A stretch of DNA of 64,000 bases from Rosistilla oblonga (GTDB lineage: Bacteria; Planctomycetota; Planctomycetia; Pirellulales; Pirellulaceae), in the NCBI RefSeq assembly GCF_007751715.1, contig NZ_CP036292.1:4657339-4721338 (forward strand), given 5' to 3'. Position 1 is the first letter of the stretch, and every line of letters begins with the position of its first letter. Below the pieces are notes generated by a model. The model saw only the letters and a list, made by a program, of their open reading frames with translations, ran no database searches and had not been told where the DNA came from. Both the position numbers and the translations under genes were made by a program. Shown one piece after another: positions 26,173 through 37,300 of the stretch.

Positions 26173-28155
26173 CTATGCGAGAGCCAACGACCACCAAGCG
26201 ACAAAACGCTGCCACGGTTTGTGGAACCAATTCCAAGCAAGCGTGTGGCGGGCGGTTACGATCCGAGCGTCTCCTTCCATTCCCGGACGCAGCTTGCCAT
26301 CGGGATTGGGGACGCTGAGCTCCGCGATAAAGACATTGCGTTGCTGGCGGACGACCGCGCGCGGCCGAATCGATTCCAGTTTGCCAACGATCGGTTGCAG
26401 CCGTTCGGAGTGCAGGCGAATCTGCACCTGCATTCCGACCTTTACATGCGCAATGTCTTCGGCGGGGATTCCCACTTCGACCCGCAACGGCGAGATCTCG
26501 GCGATCTCATACAGTTTTTCGCCGATGCCGACGGGAAAGTGTTCGCGCCGCTGGTGACTGCCCGAAAGGACCAAGCCCGCGACGGGCGATCGAATCTCCA
26601 TGTTGTCGCGTTGGTATTCGAGCAATTGGCGGCGAGCGGCCAGTTCGGCCAGTTCGGCTTCACTGATCATCGCCTTGGGCGTTTCGTGATTCGCCATGTG
26701 GCTATCGAGCGTCTTCCGGACACGCTCCTGCTGTGCGACGACACCGGCCAGTTCCCATTTGATCTCGCGTTGTTCCATCCTGGCCAAAACATCGCCGACC
26801 TCGACGCGGTCTCCCGGTCGCACGAACGTCGTTTCAAGCGTCCCATCGTACGGAGCGACTGCAAAACGTTTGGCTTCGGGTTCCAAACGACAGCGGCAAG
26901 CGATGCGATAGGGCCAGGGAAGACAGAGCGTGAAGAGGATCGCGGCAGCCAAGGCAAGCAACAGATTCCGCTGCGTCGCCATCGATTGGGCCGCCAATTG
27001 ACTCAGGAATCGGCGGATGCCCGACGGTTGGGCGCGGCGGCTGATCGACAGCACCGATGCGATCGGCAGCGACAGCGCGGTCAATAGATTCTGCGTTCCG
27101 GGACTTCCGACCGAAAGCAACGCACCGGCCACGCTGAGGACGCCGACGACCTGACCGTCGTGGTTTCGCAGCGGAGTCGAAACGATCAGCTCCACGCCGA
27201 CGGAGTCGACGATCTGGCGGTGAGCAATCGACAGCTCGCGACGGTTGGGAGCCAGTGGCGGCCAACTGGTCACGCTATCGCGCAAGCCGCATTCATCGTG
27301 AGCTGCTTCGATCGTCTGTGCCAAAGTCGAATTGGGATCGAAGTGCTCCAGACCGGAAATCGTCGCCAACCGCAGCGGTTTGGATCGTCCCTTCGCAGAT
27401 TGACCCTTCCCCGGCAGCAGGCTGAGGGCGACGAACTTGCAATCCAAATGTCGCTTCAACTGGCCGACGACCGACCGACACGCCTCGTCCAACGTGGGAC
27501 ACGTTTGAACCGTTGCAACCAGATCGACGAGCGCGGCGGTGATGCGAAGATCATCGTGGGATGCAATCGCTTCGCGACAAAAGTGCCACGCGGTTGTAAC
27601 GATCGGCAGCAACTGGATCGCCCGCCGGAGCTCTTCCACCGTGGAGGCGATTGCAAGCAATGTGACCACGTAACGCTGGTCCCCTAGAGTCGACTCAATA
27701 CACGCGGCATGAAGGCCTTGGATTTGCGGCGATGCGAAGACTTGCGCTTCGGCATCGTTTTGCAGTGCCATCCGACATTCGTGCAACCACTGCTGCGTCG
27801 CTTCTTCCGCAAGAGCTTCATTGGGGATCTGCGAGGCAATCGGTTCGGCAACGGCGGCTGGATCTTCGGTGGGCGAATGGAGATGCCAGGTTCCGCCGAT
27901 CGCGATCCCAGAACGACAGAGTTCAACCAGCGTCGCTTCGGCAAACTGATGCAAGTTCTTTGCGTCATGGACATGCCGAGTGAGCGCACGCAGTAGTTGA
28001 TCGAGACGAAGCTCGCTGAGATCGGATACTCCCTGCGCTTCGGGCGACGATGCTTGCGCCGGCGGTCGGCTGGCGTCGCGGGCGACAACCGTGGCAGCGG
28101 ACCATGAGGAAGCGGTTGCGGACTCGGCGGGCGATGAAATCGGAGGGCTGGTCAT
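26173..28155 (-). CDS. GAF-domain HlyD-family membrane adaptor
   Basis: The 660-residue protein has a large cytoplasmic N-terminal half with a GAF-type sensor domain (about residues 205-375; LRNHDGQVVGVLSVAGALL is typical). One transmembrane helix follows (397-416), then a periplasmic HlyD adaptor (VAPYDGTLETTFVRPGDRV lipoyl half, coiled-coil hairpin, NMEIRSPVAGLVLSG second half, beta-barrel VEVGIPAEDIAHV). The adaptor should link the inner membrane to the TolC-like duct. The GAF domain could gate export by a cytoplasmic signal. The start ATG at 28155 lies 38 nt after the upstream HlyD gene. Confidence 0.87.
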   Translation of the reverse strand: MTSPPISSPAESATASSWSAATVVARDASRPPAQASSPEAQGVSDLSELRLDQLLRALTRHVHDAKNLHQFAEATLVELCRSGIAIGGTWHLHSPTEDPAAVAEPIASQIPNEALAEEATQQWLHECRMALQNDAEAQVFASPQIQGLHAACIESTLGDQRYVVTLLAIASTVEELRRAIQLLPIVTTAWHFCREAIASHDDLRITAALVDLVATVQTCPTLDEACRSVVGQLKRHLDCKFVALSLLPGKGQSAKGRSKPLRLATISGLEHFDPNSTLAQTIEAAHDECGLRDSVTSWPPLAPNRRELSIAHRQIVDSVGVELIVSTPLRNHDGQVVGVLSVAGALLSVGSPGTQNLLTALSLPIASVLSISRRAQPSGIRRFLSQLAAQSMATQRNLLLALAAAILFTLCLPWPYRIACRCRLEPEAKRFAVAPYDGTLETTFVRPGDRVEVGDVLARMEQREIKWELAGVVAQQERVRKTLDSHMANHETPKAMISEAELAELAARRQLLEYQRDNMEIRSPVAGLVLSGSHQRREHFPVGIGEKLYEIAEISPLRVEVGIPAEDIAHVKVGMQVQIRLHSERLQPIVGKLESIRPRAVVRQQRNVFIAELSVPNPDGKLRPGMEGDARIVTARHTLAWNWFHKPWQRFVAWWSLALA

Positions 28156-28193
28156 GGCGATGTATCAGTAGTCGTTGGGCGATTGAGCGAAGT

Positions 28194-29072
28194 TTAATTT
28201 GGCGTTGGAGAGACAGAGTGGTGCGATCCATCCAGTCGACATCGGAGGCCACTGCGGTACCGATTGTTGGGATTCGCGATGATCACCTCGACCCCGACGC
28301 GGCCGCTTTCGGCGTTGGTTACCGGATCGATATGGCGGATCGTAGACTTCACCGTCTCGTCCGAATCGGTGAACTGGAGCGTGAGTGTTTGATCGATCTG
28401 CATCTGCGTGGCGAGCGATGTTGGCAGATAGAAGACGGCTCGCAGTGCGCTGAGATCGACCACGCGAACGGTGGTCGGTTCGGAACCGGCGACGTATTCG
28501 CCGACATCCTGAACGACTTCGGTGACGATCCCGGCAATCGGGCTGCGAATCTCTTTCATTGCGATCCGAGCATCGATCTCGGCGATCTCCAGCTCGGCGA
28601 TCCGCTGCCGGTCGCGAGCCGTCTGCACACGCAGCTGAGCGATCTTGGCGTCCGTTTCGGCGTGCAGCACTTCGTCCGGACTGCCAGCTCCCTGAGACCG
28701 CAATTCCAACAAACGTTGGTAGCGGTGTTCGAGCCGCTTGTGCTCGATCCGCAGCGAATCGACTTCCGCCGTCGTTTCCGCCTGCACGACAGCGATCGCT
28801 CGGGTCGCACGAAGCACCTGAGTATCGAGCGTCATCAACAGCGCGTCGGCTTCGACACGAGCCCCTGGCTTGACGAACACCTGGGCGATCCGGCCCGGTT
28901 CCGCCGCGGCGACATCGATGCTTTGAAGAGGTTCGGTAAACGCATCGTAGCCGCCGTTGGCAGCTTGGTTGGTCAGCGGATCGGCAGCCACCACGGGGGC
29001 GATCGCCAGGATCACCCCGGCCAGCGAGACGTTTACGATTCGCGAGGCGAACCATTTCCTGAGCTTCCACAT
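28194..29072 (-). CDS. HlyD/RND-type periplasmic adaptor protein
   Basis: The 292-residue protein has a signal peptide or anchor (RIVNVSLAGVILAIAPVVAA). A split lipoyl domain (IDVAAAEPGRIAQVFVKPGARV and IRSPIAGIVTEVVQDVGEYV) flanks a coiled-coil hairpin, and a short beta-barrel follows (ALRAVFYLPTSLATQM). It is a compact membrane-fusion protein. It begins 1 nt after the stop codon of the SecA-like gene, so the two are probably translationally coupled. It is the second of five genes in the export operon and one of three adaptor domains encoded there. Confidence 0.9.
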   Translation of the reverse strand: MWKLRKWFASRIVNVSLAGVILAIAPVVAADPLTNQAANGGYDAFTEPLQSIDVAAAEPGRIAQVFVKPGARVEADALLMTLDTQVLRATRAIAVVQAETTAEVDSLRIEHKRLEHRYQRLLELRSQGAGSPDEVLHAETDAKIAQLRVQTARDRQRIAELEIAEIDARIAMKEIRSPIAGIVTEVVQDVGEYVAGSEPTTVRVVDLSALRAVFYLPTSLATQMQIDQTLTLQFTDSDETVKSTIRHIDPVTNAESGRVGVEVIIANPNNRYRSGLRCRLDGSHHSVSPTPN

Positions 29073-29073
29073 A

Positions 29074-31011
29074 TTAAACAGCCTCCTTGGCGACGGTTTC
29101 GAGGACGCGATCGAGCCATTGGTCGGCGCGGTTCAATTGCGCCCGCCGCTGATACGCTTGGTGTTCCAGATCGTTCTGCAGTCGCGTGATTTGGGAAGAG
29201 AAGTCGTGCTGGGCGTCGGGAGCCCCTTCGCATCGCGCGGCGATCGATTCGGCCAGCTGGGGTGTCTGATCAAACAATTCGTCTTCGGCGGAAACGAAAA
29301 ACTGGTACGAACCGGGATCGCCTTGTCGCGCCCCGCGGCCGATCAATTGACGATCGACGCGGGAACAGGGATGGTGTTCGGTCGCGATCACATGCAGCCC
29401 GCCGCGGCGGCGCGAAGCATCGCTCAATCCGATATCGGTACCGCGGCCGGCCATGTTGGTAGCGATCGTGACAGATCCGGGCTGGCCGGCGAGAGCGATC
29501 AGATCGGCTTCGGATTCATCTTGAACGCCGTTGAGCGTGCGATGCGGAACGCCACAGGAGTGCAATGCCGCGGAGATCGATCGGCTTTCCGCGATCGTTC
29601 GCGTGCCAACCAGCATCGGTGCACCATGGGCATGCCGCGCCCGAATCTCCGCGACAATCGATGCCTGCTTCGATCGCAGGTTGGAAAAATAGCGACTCGG
29701 CAGTCCGATCCGGTGACAGGGTCGATGCGTCGGAATGCTGACGACACTTAAACGATAGAAGTCTTTCAATTCATCAGCGGCCGCTTGTGCGGTTCCCGTC
29801 AATCCGCAAATCGCATCGTATTGCGAGATAAATCGTTGTCGTGTGATCCGAGCTTGCGTTTGTTGTTCGGCCACAACCGCCACTCGCTCCTTCACCTGAA
29901 CCGCTTGGTGCAAACCGTTTCGCCAACTGCGATCGGGATGGATGCGGCCCGTGTTCTGATCGACGATCTCCACGCTTCCGTTGCGGACGACATAGTCGAC
30001 GTCGCGGCATAAGATCTGACGCGCACGCAGCGCGTTATCGACGTAACACGACCAAGCTCGAGCTAGCCGCAGCTGTGGTGATTGGGCGAAGTGTTGATGG
30101 ATTCGGAACCAACCTGTGGGAGTCAGTTCGATGCTGCGATCGACCGACGCGACGCGGTAGTCTTCGCCCGATTGCAGTTGCTGCGCAATCCGGTCGGCGG
30201 CGAAATAGGCTTCGATTTGGGAACCGCCAACGCGTGGCGAAGTCTCTTGACCACTCAGGATCAGTGGAGTTGTCGCTTCGTCGATCAAGACGCTGTCGGC
30301 TTCGTCGATCACTGCAAAGGCGAGTCGGCGGCCGATCAAGGCGTTCTTTTGTTCGACCGACTCGCCGCGCAAATGAGCCAGATATTCCATTCCTAGTTTT
30401 CGACGCGGCGCCGACCGAAGAGCGATCTGATCGCGAAGGAAATCGAAACCAAATTCATAACCAGGACCATAGGTGATATCGCAACGATAGGCCTGCTGTT
30501 TTTCGACAACTCCCATCTTGGAGTTGATGTGTCCGACAGTCAGCCCCAACAGATCGAAGCTCGGTTGCAGCGTTTCGAAGTCGCGGCGAGCCAGGTATTC
30601 GTTGACGGTACTAACATGACAACCGCGTCCAGCCAAGGCCTGCCAAAAAACGGGAAGTCCGGTCGTCAGCGTCTTGCCTTCCCCCGTCTGCATTTCGGCG
30701 ATCGAACCGGACGAAAGAATCCAGCCGGCTTGCAGCTGAACGTCGTAAAACAGCTTGCCCGTCGTCCGCCGCACGGCTTCTGCCATCAACCCGTGCGCTT
30801 CGATCATCGCATCGGATGCTGTCGGTTGCCACCAACGCTGCCAGAAACGCGAGTTCGCTGGCGGACGGGCGTGTCGTTGTTCCGATTTGATTTTGGTTCG
30901 CAGCTGTTCGGTCCGCGACTGCAACAAAGCATCGGGCCACCGCATGAAGCGCTGTTGCTGATCGCGCACTGCAGCGACGGTTCGATCGGGCGTGATCGGC
31001 AATGGTTTCAT
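29074..31011 (-). CDS. SecA-like export ATPase lacking the SecA C-terminal region
   Basis: The 645-residue protein has the SecA motor motifs in order: MQTGEGKT Walker A (107-114), the TVNEYLARRD region, VIDEADSVLIDEATTPLI (DEAD at 236-239), a preprotein-crosslinking-type insert, WRNGLHQAVQVKE, GLTGTA, TNMAGRGTDI (518-527) and GRGARQGDPGS. Only about 65 residues follow the last motif, so most of the helical wing, the linker and the zinc-binding tail of a canonical SecA (about 900 residues) are missing. It is therefore a second, specialised SecA and not the housekeeping protein. ATG at 31011 is preferred to the open frame up to 31161. It heads the HlyD/M50/TolC operon and is divergent from the giant surface protein. 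Confidence 0.9.
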   Translation of the reverse strand: MKPLPITPDRTVAAVRDQQQRFMRWPDALLQSRTEQLRTKIKSEQRHARPPANSRFWQRWWQPTASDAMIEAHGLMAEAVRRTTGKLFYDVQLQAGWILSSGSIAEMQTGEGKTLTTGLPVFWQALAGRGCHVSTVNEYLARRDFETLQPSFDLLGLTVGHINSKMGVVEKQQAYRCDITYGPGYEFGFDFLRDQIALRSAPRRKLGMEYLAHLRGESVEQKNALIGRRLAFAVIDEADSVLIDEATTPLILSGQETSPRVGGSQIEAYFAADRIAQQLQSGEDYRVASVDRSIELTPTGWFRIHQHFAQSPQLRLARAWSCYVDNALRARQILCRDVDYVVRNGSVEIVDQNTGRIHPDRSWRNGLHQAVQVKERVAVVAEQQTQARITRQRFISQYDAICGLTGTAQAAADELKDFYRLSVVSIPTHRPCHRIGLPSRYFSNLRSKQASIVAEIRARHAHGAPMLVGTRTIAESRSISAALHSCGVPHRTLNGVQDESEADLIALAGQPGSVTIATNMAGRGTDIGLSDASRRRGGLHVIATEHHPCSRVDRQLIGRGARQGDPGSYQFFVSAEDELFDQTPQLAESIAARCEGAPDAQHDFSSQITRLQNDLEHQAYQRRAQLNRADQWLDRVLETVAKEAV

Positions 31012-31336
31012 AACAAGACTCTGCGTCGCTGGTCCGAAATGGAGCGCCTGCACGCTCACCCAGACAAGCTTTGCATACAGAACGCGAAATGAGATTTCCG
31101 TCCCCGTTAAGAACCTCCCTATCGTCAAATTGCCAGCTTGCAACTTGTGCGATCGGTGCAATCGCTACAGCCCCGACTCAGGTTACCAAGGCATCCCGAT
31201 GTCCCCGACGAATCCACTTACCTAGTTTAGCTGCGTCGTAGAGTTCAGTAGTGAAGCTGCCTTCTGTGCCAATCGCCGCGCGAATCCGATTCGATACCAA
31301 GCCGTTTCCCGGATCCTCTCCCCCGATCACCATCAC
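31012..31336. promoter_or_regulatory. Divergent control region between the export operon and the giant surface protein gene
   Basis: These 325 nt separate the two divergent transcription units and must hold both promoters. I could not identify a pair of hexamers close to consensus with correct spacing in either direction. The location implies that operon and cargo may be co-regulated; no operator was identified. Confidence 0.45.
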
Positions 31337-34300
31337 ATGAAAACCAACACGCCATCAACCTCGACGACTTCGGTTCGCAGTGCATTCAACCGCGACAGAT
31401 CGCTTCGCAAACGGGAACGGTTGATGGAGGTGTTGGAGGATCGCGTGATGTTCGACGGTGTTCCGGACGGTACGCTCGACCCAGCGGCGATTTCGCAAGA
31501 CGAGCCTCTGTTTGAAGCGACCGCCGACGGCCCGCAAACCGGCGACCAAAGTCCGGAAAGCCCGACCTCAGCCAAGCAGATCGTGTTTGTCGACAAACGT
31601 GTTGCCGGTTACGAGCCTTTGGTAGCCGACCTAACGAGCAACCGAGAGAGCGACGTCGTTTTCCTGAACAAGCAGATCGACACGTTGTCGCAGATCGCCG
31701 ACGCGTTGGCCGATCGCAATCAAGTTGATGGGACGATCTACGACGCGGTGCACCTGATCGAAACCGCCGCTGAGGGAAATGCCGCCGCGGATGTCGTCAC
31801 GATAGATCCAGCAACGATCACCGCAGCCGCGGCCGTTCACTCAGGGGAAACCAACGATCCGTCAGCCCCTAATCCAGCGAGCGGCGTATTGGTAGCAACT
31901 GTGCGAACCGAAGTCGTCGTGATCGACAGCGCCGTCCAAGATGCAGCGACGATGTTAGCGGGACTTCAGGGTTCGGCAGATCCGTCGACTAACTGGATCG
32001 TCGTCCGGATCGATCCGTCGACCGATGGGATCCAGCAGATCAGCGACACCTTGGCACGGCAGAGTTCAGTCGACGCGTTGCACTTGATCGGTCACGGTGA
32101 TGGACGTGGGATCGATCTCGGCGACACCTTTCTGGACGTCGATTCGCTTTCCGGATATGCGAGCGACATCGCGCTGTGGGGCGACGCGTTATCCCACGAT
32201 GCTGACATACTGATCTACGGTTGCGACCTCGCCAGCACCGCGGATGGACGAACGTTGGTCGAAGCGATCGCCGCGTTAACTGCTGCTGATGTAGCGGCTA
32301 GCGACGACGCGACCGGCCACGAATTGCTCGGCGGCGACTGGCAACTGGAATACGTGTTGGGAACAATCGACACGACAATCCTTGCCACCTCCTGGAGCTT
32401 CGACGTCAGCTGGTACGGCACCCTGGCAACAATTACCGGAACTGCCGGGGCCGATATTTTGGAAGGGACTGCGGCCGGCGATACAATCCACGGCAACGGC
32501 GGCAACGACATCTTATTGGGCGGAATCGACTTAATCGACGAAGGCAACTTCAACAGCTCCGCTACGACAACCCAGATGTCCGTCAGCGGATCCAACAGCG
32601 GTTGGACAATATCCGCCGGCAACGTCGATTTCCTCGCCTCCGATTCGGGGATCGCTCTACCAAACGATCCCAACGACGCAACATTACGAGCTGTCGATCT
32701 GAACGACGCAACGATCAGCAGAACCGTCGCGGGACTGACGATCGGCAAGACGTACAACCTTGCATTTTTCATGGCAGCCGATGGTGAAAGCTCTCAGACG
32801 CTCGAAGTGGGAGTGGTCGGACAAGCGATGGAAACGATGCAGGTTTCGATGCCGCCTGGCAACACGCTGGCCAACATCGATTGGCAAGTCAAGCTGCACA
32901 CGTTCACAGCAACCGCCACGTCACACACGATTCAGTTCGCAGCGACCAGCGGCACCGTAACCGCTGGTGCGATCATCGCAGGAGTGCGAATGGTCGACAG
33001 CGCAGCGAGTGATGGAAACGACACGATTTACGGTGGCGACGGCGTCGACCTGATCCTAGCGGGTGGCGGCAGCGATTCGATCTATGCCGACGACGACAAC
33101 CAGCAAGACCTGATCGATGGAGGTGACGGCGCGGACACGTACTACATCGAGAGCGACAACACAGCTGATCTCTATCGCGACTCGGGCAAAACTGGCGTCG
33201 ACCAACTGCACCTCACCTCGAACGCAGACTCCACGTATCACATCACCGATGAATTCTCGCAAGCGCTGAGCGGAATCGACACAATCTACGACGCTTACAC
33301 GACAAGCTATACGACAACCCTAGGCAGCAGCACTCACGCGAGTTCGGTGAACTGGGATTTCACCGGAATAACACTTCAATATGTCGAAGAGATCCACGGC
33401 GGAATGCAAGATGACACGATCACCTTTGATTACGCAGGCGTAGGTTCTCCGACCACTATCCATGGCAACGAAGGAAACGACACCATAACAACCGGCGATG
33501 GCAACGAAACCATTTACGGAGGATCTGGCCATGACATCATCGACGCAGGGAATGGTGACAACACAGTCAATGGAGACGACGGCAACGACCGCCTGACAAC
33601 CGGCAGTGGGCGTGACACGATCTGCGGTGGCAATGGAGTCGACACAGTTTTGGCAGGTGCCGGCAATGACAACCTGTGCGTCGCGGACGACAGTGAAACC
33701 GACATCGTCGATGGCGGTGATGGAGCCGACATCTACTTTCTCTACAAGAACAACACTCCCGACATCTATTGCGACAGCGGGACCGATGGCGCTATCGACG
33801 CCCTGTATCTCTACAGCACCGGCGAATCTACCTATTATCTTCCCGATACATTTTCCTTGGAAAAAACAGGGATCGATTCCATCTACGACGTGTTTTCGTA
33901 TTCCACCACCTACCTAGGAAGCGAACTGCACGCGACTGCACTCAACTGGGATTTCCGAGGCATACTGTTTTTTGGCGTCGAAAACATCCGCGGTGGTACT
34001 CAAGACGATACGATCCAAACCGATTATGCCGGCAGCGACGGACCGACCACGATCTATGGATATGGCGGCAACGACACAATCATGGACGGCAATGCCAGCA
34101 CAACGATCTATGGCGGGGATGGCGATGATCTGATCGATGCAGGGGGTGGCACTGATACCGTATACGGTGAAGCTGGCAACGACATACTTTGGGGAGGTGA
34201 TAACAACGATACAATTTGGGGTGGCGATGGTGACGATGCGATCTACGGTGGACGTGGCGGCGACACGATGTATGGCGATGCTGGCAATGACTACATCGAA

Positions 34301-37300
34301 GGTGGCACCAGCAACGACACGATGTATGGCGGGGATGGCGATGACACTTTTGATGGCGGAACGGGAACGGGAGTCGACATCACTCATGGCGAAGCTGGGA
34401 TCGACACGGTTCGGTATAGCGATCCGGTGGCAAACTACACATTAGACTACGCGAATTACAACGGAACAGATCCAAGCGGTTACGTTCGAGTCAGCGACAA
34501 CAGCGTGATTGGCCAAGATGAAGGTGACAACAACGATTATGGCACGGTTGAATTTGCGAGGTTTTACGATGGCACTGTCGCTTTTTTAGATGATTCGTTC
34601 TCGGCAGACTTGCTGACGACATTTGATTTACCCGTTACACAAACACTCTACGAAAACAGTTCCCTGCTGTTTAACGCAGCCAACGGTAATCTGATCGCTG
34701 TGGCGGATGATCCGGGCGAGCAACTTGCAATCACGCTGGCGGTCAGTCACGGCGTGTTGTCGCTGGGTGCGCGACCTCCCGGAATCAGTTTCACCGAAAA
34801 CGACGGGATCTTGGACCAATCGATGACCTTCAGCGGCAGTTTGGAAGATATCAACATCGCTCTGGATGGTCTTCAATTTGTGCCAACTACCAACTTCAAT
34901 GGCGACACGACGTTGACGCTGACGGCGGTTAACACGACGACGTCCGAACGCGAGACCAACCGCTTAACTCTGACGGTCCTCCCGGTCAACTCCGCGCCTG
35001 CTTTTGGCGATGGGACGACGGTATTTGACAACCACGTCGTCGCGTCCAACGCAGTGGGTGCTTCGACGGTCACAACCGCAGATGTCGACGGTGACGGTGA
35101 CCTGGACATCATTTCCGGAGCGACGACGGCAAACGAAGTCGCTTGGTTTGAAAACGACGGACACGGTTCTTTTGTTGCCCATTCAATCTCAACGTCGGTC
35201 GCGGGTGTCCGATCGGTTGCGGCGGCTGATCTCGATAACGACGGCGATATCGATATCCTCGCCGCTGCGTATGATGACGGCGAGATCATCTGGTTCGAAA
35301 ATGATGGGAACCAAAGCTTCTCACAAAGGACTGTCTCCACTCTCGCCAGCACAGCAACCTCTATTTTTGTAGTCGATCTCGATGCCGATGGAGATCTGGA
35401 TGTGCTTTCCACCGCGGAGAGTCTCGATGAAGTCGCGTGGTACGAAAACGATGGGAACGAGAACTTCAGCAAGCATGTGATCGCAAACGATGCCGACGGC
35501 GCAGCGGCGGTCAGTTCCGTCGATCTCGACCAAGACGGCGACCTGGACATTCTTTCGGCAAGCGCCAACGACAACACGATCGCGTGGTACGAAAACGATG
35601 GCGGCCAATCTTTCACCAAGCGGATTGTTTCGACCGCGTCCGTTGCCGCTCGAGCGGTAGCGTTTGCCGACCTCGACGGTGACGGCGATATCGACCTGCT
35701 ATCCACTTCGGCGGCATCTCAAGCGTTGGTTTGGCATGAAAATGATGGCGATGAAAATTTCATCGCGCATACGATCACAACCAACGTCGATGGGGCGGTT
35801 TCGGTTTCAACGGCGGATATCGACGGTGATGGTGACATCGACGTCTTCTCTGCGTCGTTAGCCGACAACAAGATCGCTTGGTTTCAGAACGATGGCAACC
35901 AGAACTTCACCGAGTTTTCGATCAGCGAGACGGCTTCGGCAGCAAAGGCGGTCACCGCAGCCGACATCGACGGCGATGGTGACATCGATATCGTCTCGGC
36001 AGCCTCTGGCAACGATACGATCGCATGGCATGAAAACCACATCCACAAAGGACTCGGACGCTCGGTCGGCTACATCGAAGGGGAACCAGCGGTACGCTTG
36101 GCCCCTGACCTCGAGGTCCGCGACCCCGAACTCGAAGAGACCGATTGTGGATGTGGGAACTTCAGCGGTGCGACGGTGACACTTGCCCGCGACATCGAAC
36201 CTAAAAGCGAGGATCTGTTTTCGTTTGTCGATGGCAACGGTATCACGCGCGATGGCACAATGCTGCTCAAACGCGGACAATCGATCGCATCGTTTGATCT
36301 CACCACGCCCGGGCAACTTGTCATCACCTTCACCGATGCAAACGGAGAAGTCCCCAGTTTGAAAGATGTCAACTTTATCCTGTCTCAGATCGCGTACGAA
36401 ATCACCGGCAACGAAATGCCCGAGCATGTCGACATGCGTTGGACGTTTGATGATGGGAACTCGGGAGGCCAGGGAGACGGTGGGTCATTGTTTACAACGG
36501 GACTGACCACCGTCGTATTCACAGAAGTCAACGACGAACAGATTTTGGCTGTCAAAACCGGAGCAACGATCGCCGAAGGTTCCATTGGTAACACGATCAC
36601 CACGGCGATGTTGCAGACCACCGACCTCGACAACACGGCAGCGGAGATTGTCTACACCATCGATGGCGCTCCGACCAACGGAACACTCTTTCGCGACGGA
36701 GTTGCGCTGTCGGCAAACGATACGTTCACTCAGTCTGACATCGATGCAGGCCTGATTCGATTCGATCACAACGGCAGCGAAGACTTCTCCGACAGCTTTG
36801 ACTTCACCGTTGACGATGGCGAGGGAGCCACAACATCGGCAGGATTCACATGGTTGGTAACAAGCGTTAACGATCCACCGGTTGCAGCGGACATCGAATC
36901 CGCTCCACTCAGCTACACCGAAAATCAAGGAGCCGTTGCGATCTCATCGACCCTGACGGTTGCGGATGTCGATGACACACAGCTCGAATCCGCAGTGGTA
37001 GCGATCACTGCGGGATACGATGCTGGCCAAGACCAATTGGACTTTGTCGACCAGAACGGAATCGTTGGTGCGTGGGATTCGGGGACCGGAACGCTGACGC
37101 TGACCGGAACGGCAACGGTCGCCCAATATCAATCCGCTTTGCGGAGCGTCACCTATACGAACACCAGCGAACAACCTTCGACGGCGAATCGAACGGTCAG
37201 CGTTCACGTTAACGATGGCGACCGTGATGGCAACCCGCAAAGCCGAGAGATTGCGATCACGGCTGTCAACGACCTGCCGACGTTTGTAGCTCCTGGCACG

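Noticed and set aside
21422-31011. Classical RND or type I ABC export operon
   Set aside because: Neither an RND pump protein nor an ABC ATPase is encoded; the only energy-providing gene is the SecA-like ATPase.
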